Assembly (NCBI GenBank): GCA_002238415.1
Contig: MPMI01000002.1
Span: forward strand, 62,001-126,000
DNA: 64,000 bases
Direction of reading: 5' to 3'
Origin: Desulfurellaceae bacterium bin18
GTDB lineage: Bacteria > Desulfobacterota > Binatia > Bin18
The translations under genes and the position numbers were made by a program. The notes below the pieces were generated by a model. It did not search any database and was not told where the DNA came from. It worked only from the letters and a program-made list of their open reading frames with translations. Positions 17,007 to 25,467 of this stretch are shown in pieces. Numbering within the stretch: the first letter of the stretch is position 1; each line of letters begins with the position of its first letter.

Positions 17007-17801
17007 ATGAGCGAGCTCCTTTTCGATCACACTGGCTCGGATGGCTCCATAGCGACGGTGACCTTTAACCGGCCCGAGGCGCGGAACGCCCTCACCTGGA
17101 ATATGTACGCCGCGCTGGAGGAAGCCTGCGATATCGTTGACCGGGATGACACCATCAAAGTGCTTATCCTGCAGGGAGCTAGCGACAAAGCCTTTGTCTC
17201 CGGTACGGACATCAGCCAGTTTACCTCGTTCAAGGAAGACTCTGACGCGATTGAATACGAGCACAAACTCGAAGGGATTATCAGCCGCCTCGAAAGCGTC
17301 AAAAAGCCGGTTATTGCCGCTATTCAAGGCGTTGCCGTCGGGGCCGGTGCGGCTTTGGCTCTGGTGAGTGACCTGCGCTATTGTACCCCGGAGAGCCGGA
17401 TAGGGTTTCCCATTGCCCGCACCTTGGGAAACTGCCTGAGCGTGGCCATCCACTCCCGTATTATTGATGCCATAGGCCCGGCGAGAACGAAGGAGCTGAT
17501 GTTTCGGGCCAGACTGGTCGGGGCCCAGGAGGCCCTGCAACTCGGTCTGGTCAATGAGATTTTCGAGGCTGACCAGCTTGACCATCAGGTTCGTCAGATA
17601 GCCGAGGAAATATCTCAGAACGCTCCCCTGACCCTCCAGGTCACCAAAGAAGCTATTCGGCGCTTACAACACTATAGGCGTGCGGTCGGCGAGGATATTT
17701 TAGGAGAAGATCTGGTTGTCCGCGCCTATATGAGTGAGGATTTTCGTGAGGGCGTGGCGGCCTTCCTGGCCAAGCGGCCGCCCCATTTTCGGGGACGGTA
17801 G
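17007..17801 (+). CDS. Enoyl-CoA hydratase family protein
   Basis: A 264-residue crotonase-fold protein starting MSELLFDHTGSDGSIATVTF. AFVSGTDISQFTSF and the IQGVAVGAGAALALVSDLRY block form the oxyanion hole. The usual second Glu region reads RIGFPIARTLGNCLS, unlike standard hydratases, so the reaction may not be simple hydration. The ATG at 17007 with AGGAAAG upstream is preferred over an earlier in-frame ATG that would overlap the symporter gene. The CaiB transferase gene follows 84 bases later, suggesting a shared acyl-CoA pathway. Confidence 0.88.
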   Translation: MSELLFDHTGSDGSIATVTFNRPEARNALTWNMYAALEEACDIVDRDDTIKVLILQGASDKAFVSGTDISQFTSFKEDSDAIEYEHKLEGIISRLESVKKPVIAAIQGVAVGAGAALALVSDLRYCTPESRIGFPIARTLGNCLSVAIHSRIIDAIGPARTKELMFRARLVGAQEALQLGLVNEIFEADQLDHQVRQIAEEISQNAPLTLQVTKEAIRRLQHYRRAVGEDILGEDLVVRAYMSEDFREGVAAFLAKRPPHFRGR

Positions 17802-17884
17802 AAAGCACCTATACCCAGGCTCATGCAAAAACAGCGCCGGCAGTAGCCCGCACGGACTGCGCAGGCAGTGAAACGGAGAAGCCG

Positions 17885-19021
17885 ATGCCGCTCTCGGGAG
17901 TAAAAATTGTTGAGGTTGGCATGAACCTAGCCGGCCCTTTAGCCGGAGCCATTATGGCCGACCTCGGTGCGGACGTGATTAAAGTCGAGCGGCCTGAAAC
18001 CGGCGACGACGCCAGGGCGTGGGGGCCGCCGTTTGTCGATGACACCTCCCTGCCCTTTCATAATATGAACCGCAACAAACGCTCAGTCGTGATCGACTTC
18101 AAAGACGCGGCAGACATGGAACGACTGTATCAACTCATCGAACAAGCCGACGTGTTTCTCCATAATCTCCGCCCTGGGGTCGCCGATCAAGTTGGACTGG
18201 AAGCAGACCTCCTCCTGTCTCGCAACCCTACACTCGTCTATTGTGGAGTAACTGCCTTTGGGCATACCGGACCGCTCAAGGATAAGCCCGGCTACGAAGT
18301 GCTGCTGCAAGCCTTTGGCGGGCTGATGAGTATGACCGGCCAGGAAAATGGTCCACCGGTGCGTATGGGCACCTCGGTCGTCGATTATGGCACCGGCATG
18401 TGGACAACCATTGCTGCGCTGGCCGCCCTGCGCAAACGAGACCGGACCGGTCGCGGCTGCGTGATTGCGACATCACTCTTTGAGACGGCTGTCTTCTATG
18501 TCAGCACGGCGCTGATCCAATATAAGAAGACCGGCAAAGCGCCTGCTCGCCATGCAACCGGCAGTCCTCGTCAGGTTGCCTTCGGCGCCTTTGAAACGCA
18601 GAACGGCCCCCTAGTCCTGGGCGTCGCCAATAGTCGGCTGTTCTTCAAACTCGCCAAAGCCCTTGGCCGCGACGAGTGGGTAACCGATTCCCGCTATCAA
18701 ACGAATGCGAGCCGCATGGAGCATCGGGATTATCTGATACAAGAAATCGCTGCGCATATGGCTCAAGAGACCAAAGAAACCTGGATGGAGCGTCTGGAAG
18801 CGATAGGCGTTCCGTGCGCCCCGATTCTGACTATTCCTGAAGTCATTGCTCAACCCCAAACCCAGGCGATGGATATAATTCGCCAGGTGCCCGGCACTGC
18901 TCTTGAGGCCATGAGTTTACCCTTTTCGATCGACGGCCAGCGGCCCGATTTTCGGTCTCGTGCTCCACAGCTAGGGGAGCATACGGATGAAGTATTCAGC
19001 ACCAAGCGCTCTGAAAAATAA
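17885..19021 (+). CDS. CaiB/BaiF family (class III) CoA-transferase
   Basis: A 378-residue class III CoA-transferase. KIVEVGMNLAGPLAGAIMAD at the N-terminus, NMNRNKRSVVIDFK near 60-73 and GVTAFGHTGPLKDKPGYE near 121-138 are family hallmarks. The likely catalytic aspartate is in SVVDYGTGMW near residue 167. It moves CoA between carboxylic acids by a ping-pong-like ternary mechanism known for the family. It is probably the activating step for the acyl-CoA made or used by the two crotonase-fold enzymes upstream. Confidence 0.92.
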   Translation: MPLSGVKIVEVGMNLAGPLAGAIMADLGADVIKVERPETGDDARAWGPPFVDDTSLPFHNMNRNKRSVVIDFKDAADMERLYQLIEQADVFLHNLRPGVADQVGLEADLLLSRNPTLVYCGVTAFGHTGPLKDKPGYEVLLQAFGGLMSMTGQENGPPVRMGTSVVDYGTGMWTTIAALAALRKRDRTGRGCVIATSLFETAVFYVSTALIQYKKTGKAPARHATGSPRQVAFGAFETQNGPLVLGVANSRLFFKLAKALGRDEWVTDSRYQTNASRMEHRDYLIQEIAAHMAQETKETWMERLEAIGVPCAPILTIPEVIAQPQTQAMDIIRQVPGTALEAMSLPFSIDGQRPDFRSRAPQLGEHTDEVFSTKRSEK

Positions 19022-19131
19022 TTGTATTCCCCCTGAGATATTGCATATGGATGCTGCGCATTTCAGGGGGTCTTGCCGATTCTTATGAAATCAGCACATA
19101 TAGGAGAAAATGCACACAGAAGGAGGAGAAT

Positions 19132-19344
19132 ATGTCAGATCCTGACAAACCCTTATCAGCTTCGGGCACGCAGGAAGGCCCGACCGAACGGTTAGTTCAA
19201 CATCTATTACGCCAGCCACATGACCTCGTCGATGCACGTCGATTGTTCCAACGCTTTCGGGTCACTACGCGAGAGTTCCAGCGCGCCCTTCGTCAATTTG
19301 AAGCTCTCCGTTCCACAGGAGACATCCCACCCCAACCTGCATAG
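19132..19344 (+). CDS. Small hypothetical protein
   Basis: A 70-residue protein starting MSDPDKPLSASGTQEGP, then a predicted helical stretch rich in Arg and Gln (RLVQHLLRQPHDLVDARRLF). The ATG at 19132 is chosen because AGGAGGAG lies 4 bases upstream. A longer in-frame start at 19051 has no ribosome site. No family is recognised. The 19345-19554 gap beyond it shows no gene. Confidence 0.5.
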   Translation: MSDPDKPLSASGTQEGPTERLVQHLLRQPHDLVDARRLFQRFRVTTREFQRALRQFEALRSTGDIPPQPA

Positions 19345-19554
19345 TTGTTACGCATTCGGCACCCGCTTACCTCACTCGACCAGAAAGTCTGGAAAAAACG
19401 AGGGGAAGTCGGTGCCGAAAGAGTGGCTCGGGTCCAAACCCCGTAGCGCTTTTATCTCGGTCGTGACAAACAACCAGTCTTCACATCCGGGGCGGCTATC
19501 CGTGTCCGAAGCCTTTGACATTTGTCCTCCATAGCGAGGAAATAGGACCTCGTC

Positions 19555-20007
19555 ATGATTGAAGTAAACGGGATTGCACATATTATTCTGACGGTCAGTC
19601 GGTTCGAAGAATGCCGGACATTCTATAAAAAACTGCTGCCGTTTCTTGGCCTCCGACTCGTCTTTGACGGCGAGGACATGTGCTACCACGTGGGTGCCCG
19701 GACGGGGGTTGGTATCCAGCGCTGCGACCCTGAGCATCAAGACGAGCGTTTCGTCCAAACACGCACCGGGCTGCACCATTTCTGTTTTCGCGCCCGTTCC
19801 ACGCAGGATGTCGATCAGGTCTATGACCTGTTGAAAGAACTCAACGCGACCATCGTCACCCCGCCCCAGGAAGGCCCGTGGGCACCGGGCTACTACTCGG
19901 TCTTATTTGAGGACCCGGACGGCATCCGGGTCGAGGTGAATTATGTTCCGGGTAAGGGCGTATTAGCCAAAGACGCCGGATTTGATCCGAGCGGAGATTA
20001 TCAGTAA
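19555..20007 (+). CDS. VOC-superfamily (glyoxalase/bleomycin-resistance fold) protein
   Basis: A 150-residue protein opening EVNGIAHIILTVSRFEECRT with FYKKLLPFLGL, and ending YYSVLFEDPDGIRVEVNYVP. These are the paired beta-alpha-beta-beta-beta modules of VOC metalloenzymes, with a metal His in AHIIL and a Glu in RVEVNY. A middle segment TGLHHFCFRA supplies another His. The reaction is unknown; family members include glyoxalases, dioxygenases and epimerases. Its last 7 bases overlap the convergent flavoprotein gene. Confidence 0.85.
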   Translation: MIEVNGIAHIILTVSRFEECRTFYKKLLPFLGLRLVFDGEDMCYHVGARTGVGIQRCDPEHQDERFVQTRTGLHHFCFRARSTQDVDQVYDLLKELNATIVTPPQEGPWAPGYYSVLFEDPDGIRVEVNYVPGKGVLAKDAGFDPSGDYQ

Positions 20008-21413
20008 GCCTGTCGAGCGGCTTCCCGTCCCGCAACGCGCCCAAACACGGCACCGCGTAAAACCGAGGTTGCGCCCATATAGTTGTAGTAATACAGCTCG
20101 CCCATAGGCTCGCCGGCGACGTACAGGCCGGGGATGGCGCGGCCCGTAGAGTGGATGACTTCGGCTTGCGGGTTGGATTTGAGGCCGCCGAAGGTGAAAG
20201 TAATGCCCCCAGTCACGGGATAGGCTAGATAGGGCGGCGTGTCGAGCGGACGGGCCCAGTTGGTCTTGTTAACGACCAAGCCCTGCGTCGCCAGGCCGTC
20301 GAGTGTGAGCGGATCAAACGTCCCGGCTTGGCAGGCGGCGTTGTATTCCTCAGTGGTGCGCTCCAGTCGGTCGGCTGGCACCTCGATGCGGGCGGCTAAC
20401 TCCTGAATACTCGGTGCTTCAAACGCCTCCTCGTCCGTCCGGATCGCCCGATTCCAGGCTTCCGGGTCTTCAGCCCGCGGTTTGTTGTCAAAGACGTTAA
20501 AGGCCACCCCGTTTTTATGCGCCATAATAGCCTTACTGAATTTCACATAGGTCTGATCGCGGAAGTCTTCCCCTTCATCGAGAAAGCGCTCGCCATCTTC
20601 ATCAATGAAGAGGCCAAGTTGAAAGATGTAGATTGCCGTTACTCCACACTCAAAGGGCGTGGAACGCGCATCAAGTACGGCAGAGTGGAAATCTCCCCAT
20701 TGGCCGGCCGGCATCGCCCCGATTGCCAGGGCCATCCGCAGCCCATCGCCAGTGTTGTAGCGGCTGCCGCGTAGAATGAGCCCATCCATATGCCGGCCTA
20801 AATATCGGACCCGCATTTCCGGGTTGGCCTCGAAACCGCCGCAGGCAACAACGACCCCGCCACGAGCTTTAATATCGGTATAGCCCTCGGGTTCGAGCGC
20901 ACGCACACCAACCACACGGCCACTCCGGTTGGTAAGGAGTGTTTCCGCCGCAGTCTCATACGCAACATGTACCCCACCCCGTTCCAGATGCTTATAGAGA
21001 GTATCAACTAGTTGCCAGCCGCCGCCCACGGGCTGGCGTCGATAGCCTGCGACGTTGGGATAGCCCTTTTCCCATTCGATCCCCATCCCGGTCAGCCAAT
21101 CGACGACGTCGGCCGCGTTATCCACCACGACCTGCACCAACTCTTTGTTCGCCCGTCCACGCGAAACCTGCATAAAAGCGTCAAAGAAATCCTCTTTGGT
21201 CTGTCGGGTGGGACAGTACTCATCCGGTTCGTGAGGATAGCGGATTTGGGCATCGGCAATGGCGGAGTTCCCACCCCGTTGCAGCTTGGGAGCCTTTTCG
21301 AGCAGGATGACTTCAGCACCTTCGTTCAGCGCGCTAATAGCTGCTGAAAGACCGGCAATACCGCCCCCGATAACCACGACGTCACAATCGATTTCAGGGA
21401 TAGATTCGGACAT
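20001..21413 (-). CDS. FAD-dependent oxidoreductase of the fumarate reductase/succinate dehydrogenase flavoprotein type
   Basis: A 470-residue flavoprotein with the FAD Rossmann motif VVVIGGGIAGLSAAISA near 11-27 and a C-terminal FTFGGLKSNPQAEVIHSTGR plus GLYVAGEPMGELYYYNYMG, typical of FAD_binding_2 enzymes such as fumarate reductase, tricarballylate dehydrogenase and 3-ketosteroid dehydrogenase relatives. It is the last gene of the leftward order Fe-S protein, AOR, MoaD-like, flavoprotein. A 26-bp palindrome sits between it and the MoaD-like gene. It may accept or donate electrons for the AOR, or act on the AOR product. Confidence 0.85.
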   Translation of the reverse strand: MSESIPEIDCDVVVIGGGIAGLSAAISALNEGAEVILLEKAPKLQRGGNSAIADAQIRYPHEPDEYCPTRQTKEDFFDAFMQVSRGRANKELVQVVVDNAADVVDWLTGMGIEWEKGYPNVAGYRRQPVGGGWQLVDTLYKHLERGGVHVAYETAAETLLTNRSGRVVGVRALEPEGYTDIKARGGVVVACGGFEANPEMRVRYLGRHMDGLILRGSRYNTGDGLRMALAIGAMPAGQWGDFHSAVLDARSTPFECGVTAIYIFQLGLFIDEDGERFLDEGEDFRDQTYVKFSKAIMAHKNGVAFNVFDNKPRAEDPEAWNRAIRTDEEAFEAPSIQELAARIEVPADRLERTTEEYNAACQAGTFDPLTLDGLATQGLVVNKTNWARPLDTPPYLAYPVTGGITFTFGGLKSNPQAEVIHSTGRAIPGLYVAGEPMGELYYYNYMGATSVLRGAVFGRVAGREAARQAY

Positions 21414-21449
21414 ATGCTTTTATTTTTCTTGACAGGTCGCACAGAAACG

Positions 21450-21475
21450 TAGGGGCGCAGCATGCTGCGCCCCTA
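21450..21475. repeat. 26-bp perfect palindrome between the MoaD-like and flavoprotein genes
   Basis: TAGGGGCGCAG, CATG and CTGCGCCCCTA form a perfect inverted repeat able to make an 11-bp GC-rich hairpin. It lies in the 99-base gap upstream of the flavoprotein start. No T-run follows on the minus strand, so it is more like a REP element or attenuator than a classical terminator. Confidence 0.7.
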
Positions 21476-21512
21476 TTCATCCTCAATCACGGGTCTGATC
21501 CTCAGGAGTCGT

Positions 21513-21794
21513 CTAGCCTCCGGCAATACCGACCATAAAGGAGACGGTTTCCCCATCCGCCAGGGTATCGTCGATAAAGAGTCGACGTCCACTGGAGTCA
21601 ATGAACAGCGTTCCGTTCGTATTCAGGTCCTGCGTATTGGGATCAATCAGCAGCGCCTGCATTTGCGGCCCGTATTTGGTGGTCAGCATCTGCGCCAACT
21701 CTGCCATATTGGCCTGTTCGAGCTGAATGGTCTCACTCGTGGTTTGTGTAATTTCCTTAAAACGAGCGGTATACTCTGCCTGAACCGTAATCAC
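21513..21794 (-). CDS. MoaD/ThiS-like sulfur-carrier protein
   Basis: A 93-residue beta-grasp protein ending VSFMVGIAGG. The terminal Gly-Gly is the adenylation/thiocarboxylate site of MoaD-like sulfur carriers used in molybdopterin synthesis. The start is a GTG with AAGGAACAGGAC upstream. MoaD paralogs commonly lie beside AOR-family genes because these enzymes need a tungsten- or molybdenum-pterin cofactor. It follows the AOR gene after 44 bases that contain a shortened copy of the dispersed palindromic repeat. Confidence 0.85.
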   Translation of the reverse strand: MITVQAEYTARFKEITQTTSETIQLEQANMAELAQMLTTKYGPQMQALLIDPNTQDLNTNGTLFIDSSGRRLFIDDTLADGETVSFMVGIAGG

Positions 21795-21811
21795 GTCCTG
21801 TTCCTTTCCAC

Positions 21812-21835
21812 AAAAGAGTAAACGTGTCCTCTTTT
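21812..21835 (+). repeat. Dispersed palindromic repeat, shortened copy B
   Basis: The full left arm AAAGAGTAAACGTGTCC is followed directly by TCTTTT, so the sequence looks like an internally deleted member of the repeat family. It can still form a 7-bp hairpin (AAAAGAG/CTCTTTT). It lies just after the AOR stop, before the MoaD-like gene. Confidence 0.65.
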
Positions 21836-21838
21836 CAA

Positions 21839-23869
21839 TCAGTCCGGAATGCCGGGGTCATCCGCGATCTTTACATCCACGTGGACCGCGCGGTCGGCGC
21901 GACGTTCGCCAGCCATGGCGTTGTCCGCAGCCAGCACATCGGCGACATCTTCCAATCCCAATTCCTCCATCTTTTGACGTGTTTGGAGTCCGGTTTCCTT
22001 GTCCCAACCACGCCACTCATAATATTCCTCAAGCACCTGCTCAAACATGTCGCCGGCCACACGGCCTTTGTTGGGTCCTTCGGGACACGGTTCATGCATC
22101 CAGCGCTCGCAGATCGTATCGTGCTCACGCCGCATGCCGAGGCGGGAGTTGAAGGCCTTTTCGAGATTGCAAATGCGCTCCCCATCAAGCATTCGCTCCT
22201 CTTTGGTCCGATCAATACCGGTCACTGCCGTATACACCTCGCCGTAATAACTCTCAGGTGCATATCCGAGGGGATCAAGCATCCAGTGGAACATGCACAC
22301 ACCGTACGAATTAATGAGGGCAACCTGATTCTCAATGAGGGCGGTACTCGCTCCCTTGAGATCCGGAATCGTCGGGTCTCCGGCTTCGGTCCTGCCGTTG
22401 AAATAGACCTTCGACAAGTCTCTGCGTTGGAATTTCTCGATCAGGCCAATGCCTTTGAGGTGGTCGGCCCCGCGCGAAGCCACGGCCATGTTGTTCATCC
22501 AGGTGGGAAAGGGTCGCATCTCTTCGGTGAAACTCGCCCCGCCCTTGCCATACATGGCATACTTCATAAAATTCTGGCCTTGTTGTTCCGAGTAGCGCAG
22601 GGCGCCATGATAGGCCCCATCCCGGAACAGCCAGCCAAAAGGATTTCTCTGGTAGACGACATCTTCAACCAAGGCTTCGATGTCTTCCATCTTGCCCCAT
22701 TCCAGACTTTGGGGTCTGCCAAAGAGCTCTTCCACGTCACGATCGGAAATAATCTCACGCTGTTTGAGCTCCATGAGGAAACTAATCGAGCAGGACAAAT
22801 CTTGATTGTCGATGCCGTAGTCGTTGGTGATCTTGCCCCAGTGGGCGACCTCGGCCCAATCCCGGACATCCAGGGCGCCTGCGCTACTCCCCGTCGTCAG
22901 ATATTCCGGGTGGCGAAAAGACTCGCCGACATACTTTTGAGCTGCGTCGGATTCGTGCCCTTCGATCTTATAACGGCCATCGCAGGCAATATAACAGTCC
23001 GAGGAGCAGACTTCCGAGTACTTATGATATTTCTTGACCCAGTTGTCGGAGCGCACTTCCTCACCACGAAACATCGCCCCTTGGTTATTACGCCAAAAAT
23101 TGCCGCCAATCTTTTGGTACATCTCGACAGCACCCAGGGTGCCACGGCGCTTAAAGCCATAGGCGGCTTCGTTGGCGTCGAGCTTTTGGCGAAATCCATC
23201 CGACCATTCGAGCAGACTAGATGGGTCATCAATCTTAATGCCCTGAGTACCTTGGGTCACAATGGCCTTGAGATTCTTTGAACCCATGACTCCGCCACCA
23301 CCACAGCGCGCGTGAATCCGCCAGCCATCAGCAATCACACCAGCAATGCCAACCTGGTTTTCACCCGCCTGACCAATAGACAGGGTGTAGGCTTCAGAGG
23401 GATAGTCGCCTAGCTCTTTTCTGAGCATCTGATGCGTTTCCGCACTGTCTTTCCCCCATAAGTGGGTCGCGTCGCAGATGGTGACTTCTCCGTTACAAAT
23501 ATGGATATACACCGGCTTGGGCGCTTTCCCGGTCACCACGATATAGTCATAGCCGCTGAAGCGCACGACGTAAGGAAATTTACCCCCACCGGTCGAATCA
23601 CCGAAAGACCCATAACATGGGCTTTTGAACGTCAGCCGGCCTTTCACCCCAATACCCGACCCGACACCGGCCAGTGGACCCACACCAAAGATAAGGACAT
23701 TTTCCGGGCTCCGCGCATCGCACATGATGTCATGCTTCAGAAAATGCTCCCACAAAAGCCAATCGTTAATCCCCGAGCCGCCGACCCAGCGTTCAAACAT
23801 GGAATGCGGGAGTATTTCGCGTTTAATTTCCCCTGTTGTGAGATCGACTCGTAATAAGCCACTTTCCAT
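21839..23869 (-). CDS. Aldehyde:ferredoxin oxidoreductase family protein (tungsten/molybdenum bis-pterin enzyme)
   Basis: A 676-residue AOR-family catalytic subunit. The N-terminal domain contains LLRVDLTTGEIKREILP and the GVGPLAGVGSGIGVKGRLTF pterin-binding segment. Cysteines near 288, 292, 296 and 525 (VCSSDCYIAC and SYGVCMFHW) would bind the single [4Fe-4S] cluster. AOR enzymes interconvert aldehydes and carboxylates, and relatives act in aromatic acyl-CoA reduction. The ATG at 23869 has AAAAGGAG 9 bases upstream and is preferred over a start 19 codons earlier. The gene follows the Fe-S protein gene and precedes a MoaD-like gene. Confidence 0.92.
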   Translation of the reverse strand: MESGLLRVDLTTGEIKREILPHSMFERWVGGSGINDWLLWEHFLKHDIMCDARSPENVLIFGVGPLAGVGSGIGVKGRLTFKSPCYGSFGDSTGGGKFPYVVRFSGYDYIVVTGKAPKPVYIHICNGEVTICDATHLWGKDSAETHQMLRKELGDYPSEAYTLSIGQAGENQVGIAGVIADGWRIHARCGGGGVMGSKNLKAIVTQGTQGIKIDDPSSLLEWSDGFRQKLDANEAAYGFKRRGTLGAVEMYQKIGGNFWRNNQGAMFRGEEVRSDNWVKKYHKYSEVCSSDCYIACDGRYKIEGHESDAAQKYVGESFRHPEYLTTGSSAGALDVRDWAEVAHWGKITNDYGIDNQDLSCSISFLMELKQREIISDRDVEELFGRPQSLEWGKMEDIEALVEDVVYQRNPFGWLFRDGAYHGALRYSEQQGQNFMKYAMYGKGGASFTEEMRPFPTWMNNMAVASRGADHLKGIGLIEKFQRRDLSKVYFNGRTEAGDPTIPDLKGASTALIENQVALINSYGVCMFHWMLDPLGYAPESYYGEVYTAVTGIDRTKEERMLDGERICNLEKAFNSRLGMRREHDTICERWMHEPCPEGPNKGRVAGDMFEQVLEEYYEWRGWDKETGLQTRQKMEELGLEDVADVLAADNAMAGERRADRAVHVDVKIADDPGIPD

Positions 23870-23931
23870 GATGCTGACTCCTTTTGTCTTCCGTCCTGTG
23901 CTCCACTCCAATTGCGATAACGCCATTCGGC

Positions 23932-24582
23932 TTACGCCGCACTGCTCACTTTTCCTTTTGACAACATGGCCTGCATGATCCCGACTTCATCTTTCGCTTC
24001 GGGCTTTTGGCGTAAAATTTGACCGAAGGCCGCCTTCTCTTCATAAAAGAGAACCGGCATGCGGGAGTATTGTTTGCCCGCGTTGAGCATCTCGGGTCGC
24101 GTGGAACAGGCTTTTACACAGGCCGGGTCCCCGCCGCACAAGTCACATTTGAGCAGCTCACCGGTCGGCGCAACAAAGACTGTGTCAAACGGACAACCGG
24201 GAACGCATTCCATGCACTGAATGCACTTGTCCTGGTCAATCACCGCCGCCTGGGTCTTGGGATCATAATAGAACGCATCCGTCGGACAGACTTCAGCACA
24301 CGGGGGCGGATTGGCGCAGTGATGACAGATGGCCGGCATAAACCCGAAGCCGTCCTTTGAGACGCGCGAGACCTGGGGCGCATGGTCGATTTTAATGCGT
24401 GTCCAGACCGGGTTCAGCTCGCCTTCCGGTGAGTGGATCAGCGAGCACGCCACCTCGCACATTTTGCAGTCAGTACACAAGTTTTGGAGCGCAAAGAGCT
24501 TGGTTGGGACGTTGGGGACATCGTCTCCGGGCGAGTACCATACCTCCCCGTTGACGAGTTCTTTTTGTCTGGTTTCCTGCAT
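23932..24582 (-). CDS. 4Fe-4S polyferredoxin subunit, AOR partner
   Basis: A 216-residue protein with four cysteine clusters: CTDCKMCEVAC (36-46), CHHCANPPPCAEVCPT, CIQCMECVPGCP and CDLCGGDPACVKAC. Together 16 cysteines can hold four [4Fe-4S] clusters, as in HycB/DMSO-reductase B and AorA-type electron-transfer subunits. A GGAGGG site precedes the ATG. It is the first gene of the leftward AOR module and would carry electrons to or from the AOR catalytic subunit. Confidence 0.9.
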   Translation of the reverse strand: MQETRQKELVNGEVWYSPGDDVPNVPTKLFALQNLCTDCKMCEVACSLIHSPEGELNPVWTRIKIDHAPQVSRVSKDGFGFMPAICHHCANPPPCAEVCPTDAFYYDPKTQAAVIDQDKCIQCMECVPGCPFDTVFVAPTGELLKCDLCGGDPACVKACSTRPEMLNAGKQYSRMPVLFYEEKAAFGQILRQKPEAKDEVGIMQAMLSKGKVSSAA

Positions 24583-24707
24583 AGGGATACGCGCCCTCCT
24601 TAATTAAGGCCGTATGCTATGCCGGATGCGGTTTGCCTGTCAAGCCAAAACCCCGTAAATAAATACGACCAGCACGCGCTGGAGAGTCCATCCTGGAAGG
24701 AAGCAGC

Positions 24708-24989
24708 ATGAAAAAGCGTGAGACCCTGATTCACCCCACGCTGGGCCGCCTGCCGGCCCGAAAGGTGTTGGAATGTGTCTTCGCCCTCTCCCCCACTGGG
24801 AGATTTGCGCATCACCATCTTGAGGAGGTCAGCACCAGTGAGAGCGGTGGAGAAACAGACGGCGAGATCGAGTACATCCTGACCGGCGCACTGCCGGCGG
24901 CCGGCCGAGAACGCTGCCGCATAATCCCGCCCTTTGTGCGGGAATTCGACCCACCGGAATTTCCGACTCCACAGGAGTCCCGTTCATGA
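24708..24989 (+). CDS. Small protein of unknown function coupled to a rhodanese
   Basis: A 93-residue protein beginning MKKRETLIHPTLGRLPARKV. No domain is recognised, and it has no signal peptide or membrane helix. Support for a real gene comes from the GGAAGC site 5 bases before the ATG and from its stop overlapping the rhodanese ATG by 4 bases, which implies translational coupling. It may be a partner or substrate of that sulfurtransferase, but nothing in the sequence shows this. Confidence 0.55.
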   Translation: MKKRETLIHPTLGRLPARKVLECVFALSPTGRFAHHHLEEVSTSESGGETDGEIEYILTGALPAAGRERCRIIPPFVREFDPPEFPTPQESRS

Positions 24990-25429
24990 GTAGCACGACT
25001 CTCACCCCCCAAGAAGCGTTTGAGCGCCTGAAGAACGACGACGCTACGACGTATGTTGATGTCCGCACGGTGGCCGAATTCGCCACCGGTCATCCAAAAG
25101 GCAAAATCATCAACGTCCCGATTGTCTTCTTTCATCCAACCACGAAGGCAGTCTTCCAGAACGAAAGCTTTGATCTGGTCATGGAAGAGGTGTGCCCTAA
25201 AGAGACTCCGTTGATTGTCGGTTGTGAGAAAGGCCCGCGGGCAAAGCAGGCGGTCGAGCGACTCGCTGCCGCCGGCTATGAAAACATACACTTAATGGAA
25301 GCTGGTCATGCCGGTTGGAAAGCCGCCGACCTGCCGGTCACGGCCGATAACAGAGACGGGATCAGCTACGTTTCTCTCCTCACCCCGGCCAAACGAAAAC
25401 AGAAAAAGAAGAAAAAAGCCAAGCATTAG
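24986..25429 (+). CDS. Rhodanese-like sulfurtransferase
   Basis: A 147-residue single-domain rhodanese. YVDVRTVAEFATGHPKG near 23-39 is the CH2A-like motif, and the active-site loop is CEKGPRA with the catalytic Cys near residue 80. A lysine-rich tail (KRKQKKKKKAKH) follows. Rhodaneses pass persulfide sulfur between carriers. The overlap with the small upstream gene makes a two-gene unit. Its nearness to the MoaD-like carrier is suggestive, but the genes are on opposite strands. Confidence 0.87.
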   Translation: MSSTTLTPQEAFERLKNDDATTYVDVRTVAEFATGHPKGKIINVPIVFFHPTTKAVFQNESFDLVMEEVCPKETPLIVGCEKGPRAKQAVERLAAAGYENIHLMEAGHAGWKAADLPVTADNRDGISYVSLLTPAKRKQKKKKKAKH

Positions 25430-25467
25430 GGGCAGCTTCATCATACCGCAGGCCCCCGAAACTGAAG

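Noticed and set aside
21824-23281. 485-codon open frame on the plus strand
   Set aside because: It is antisense to the AOR gene, with no domain and no ribosome site.
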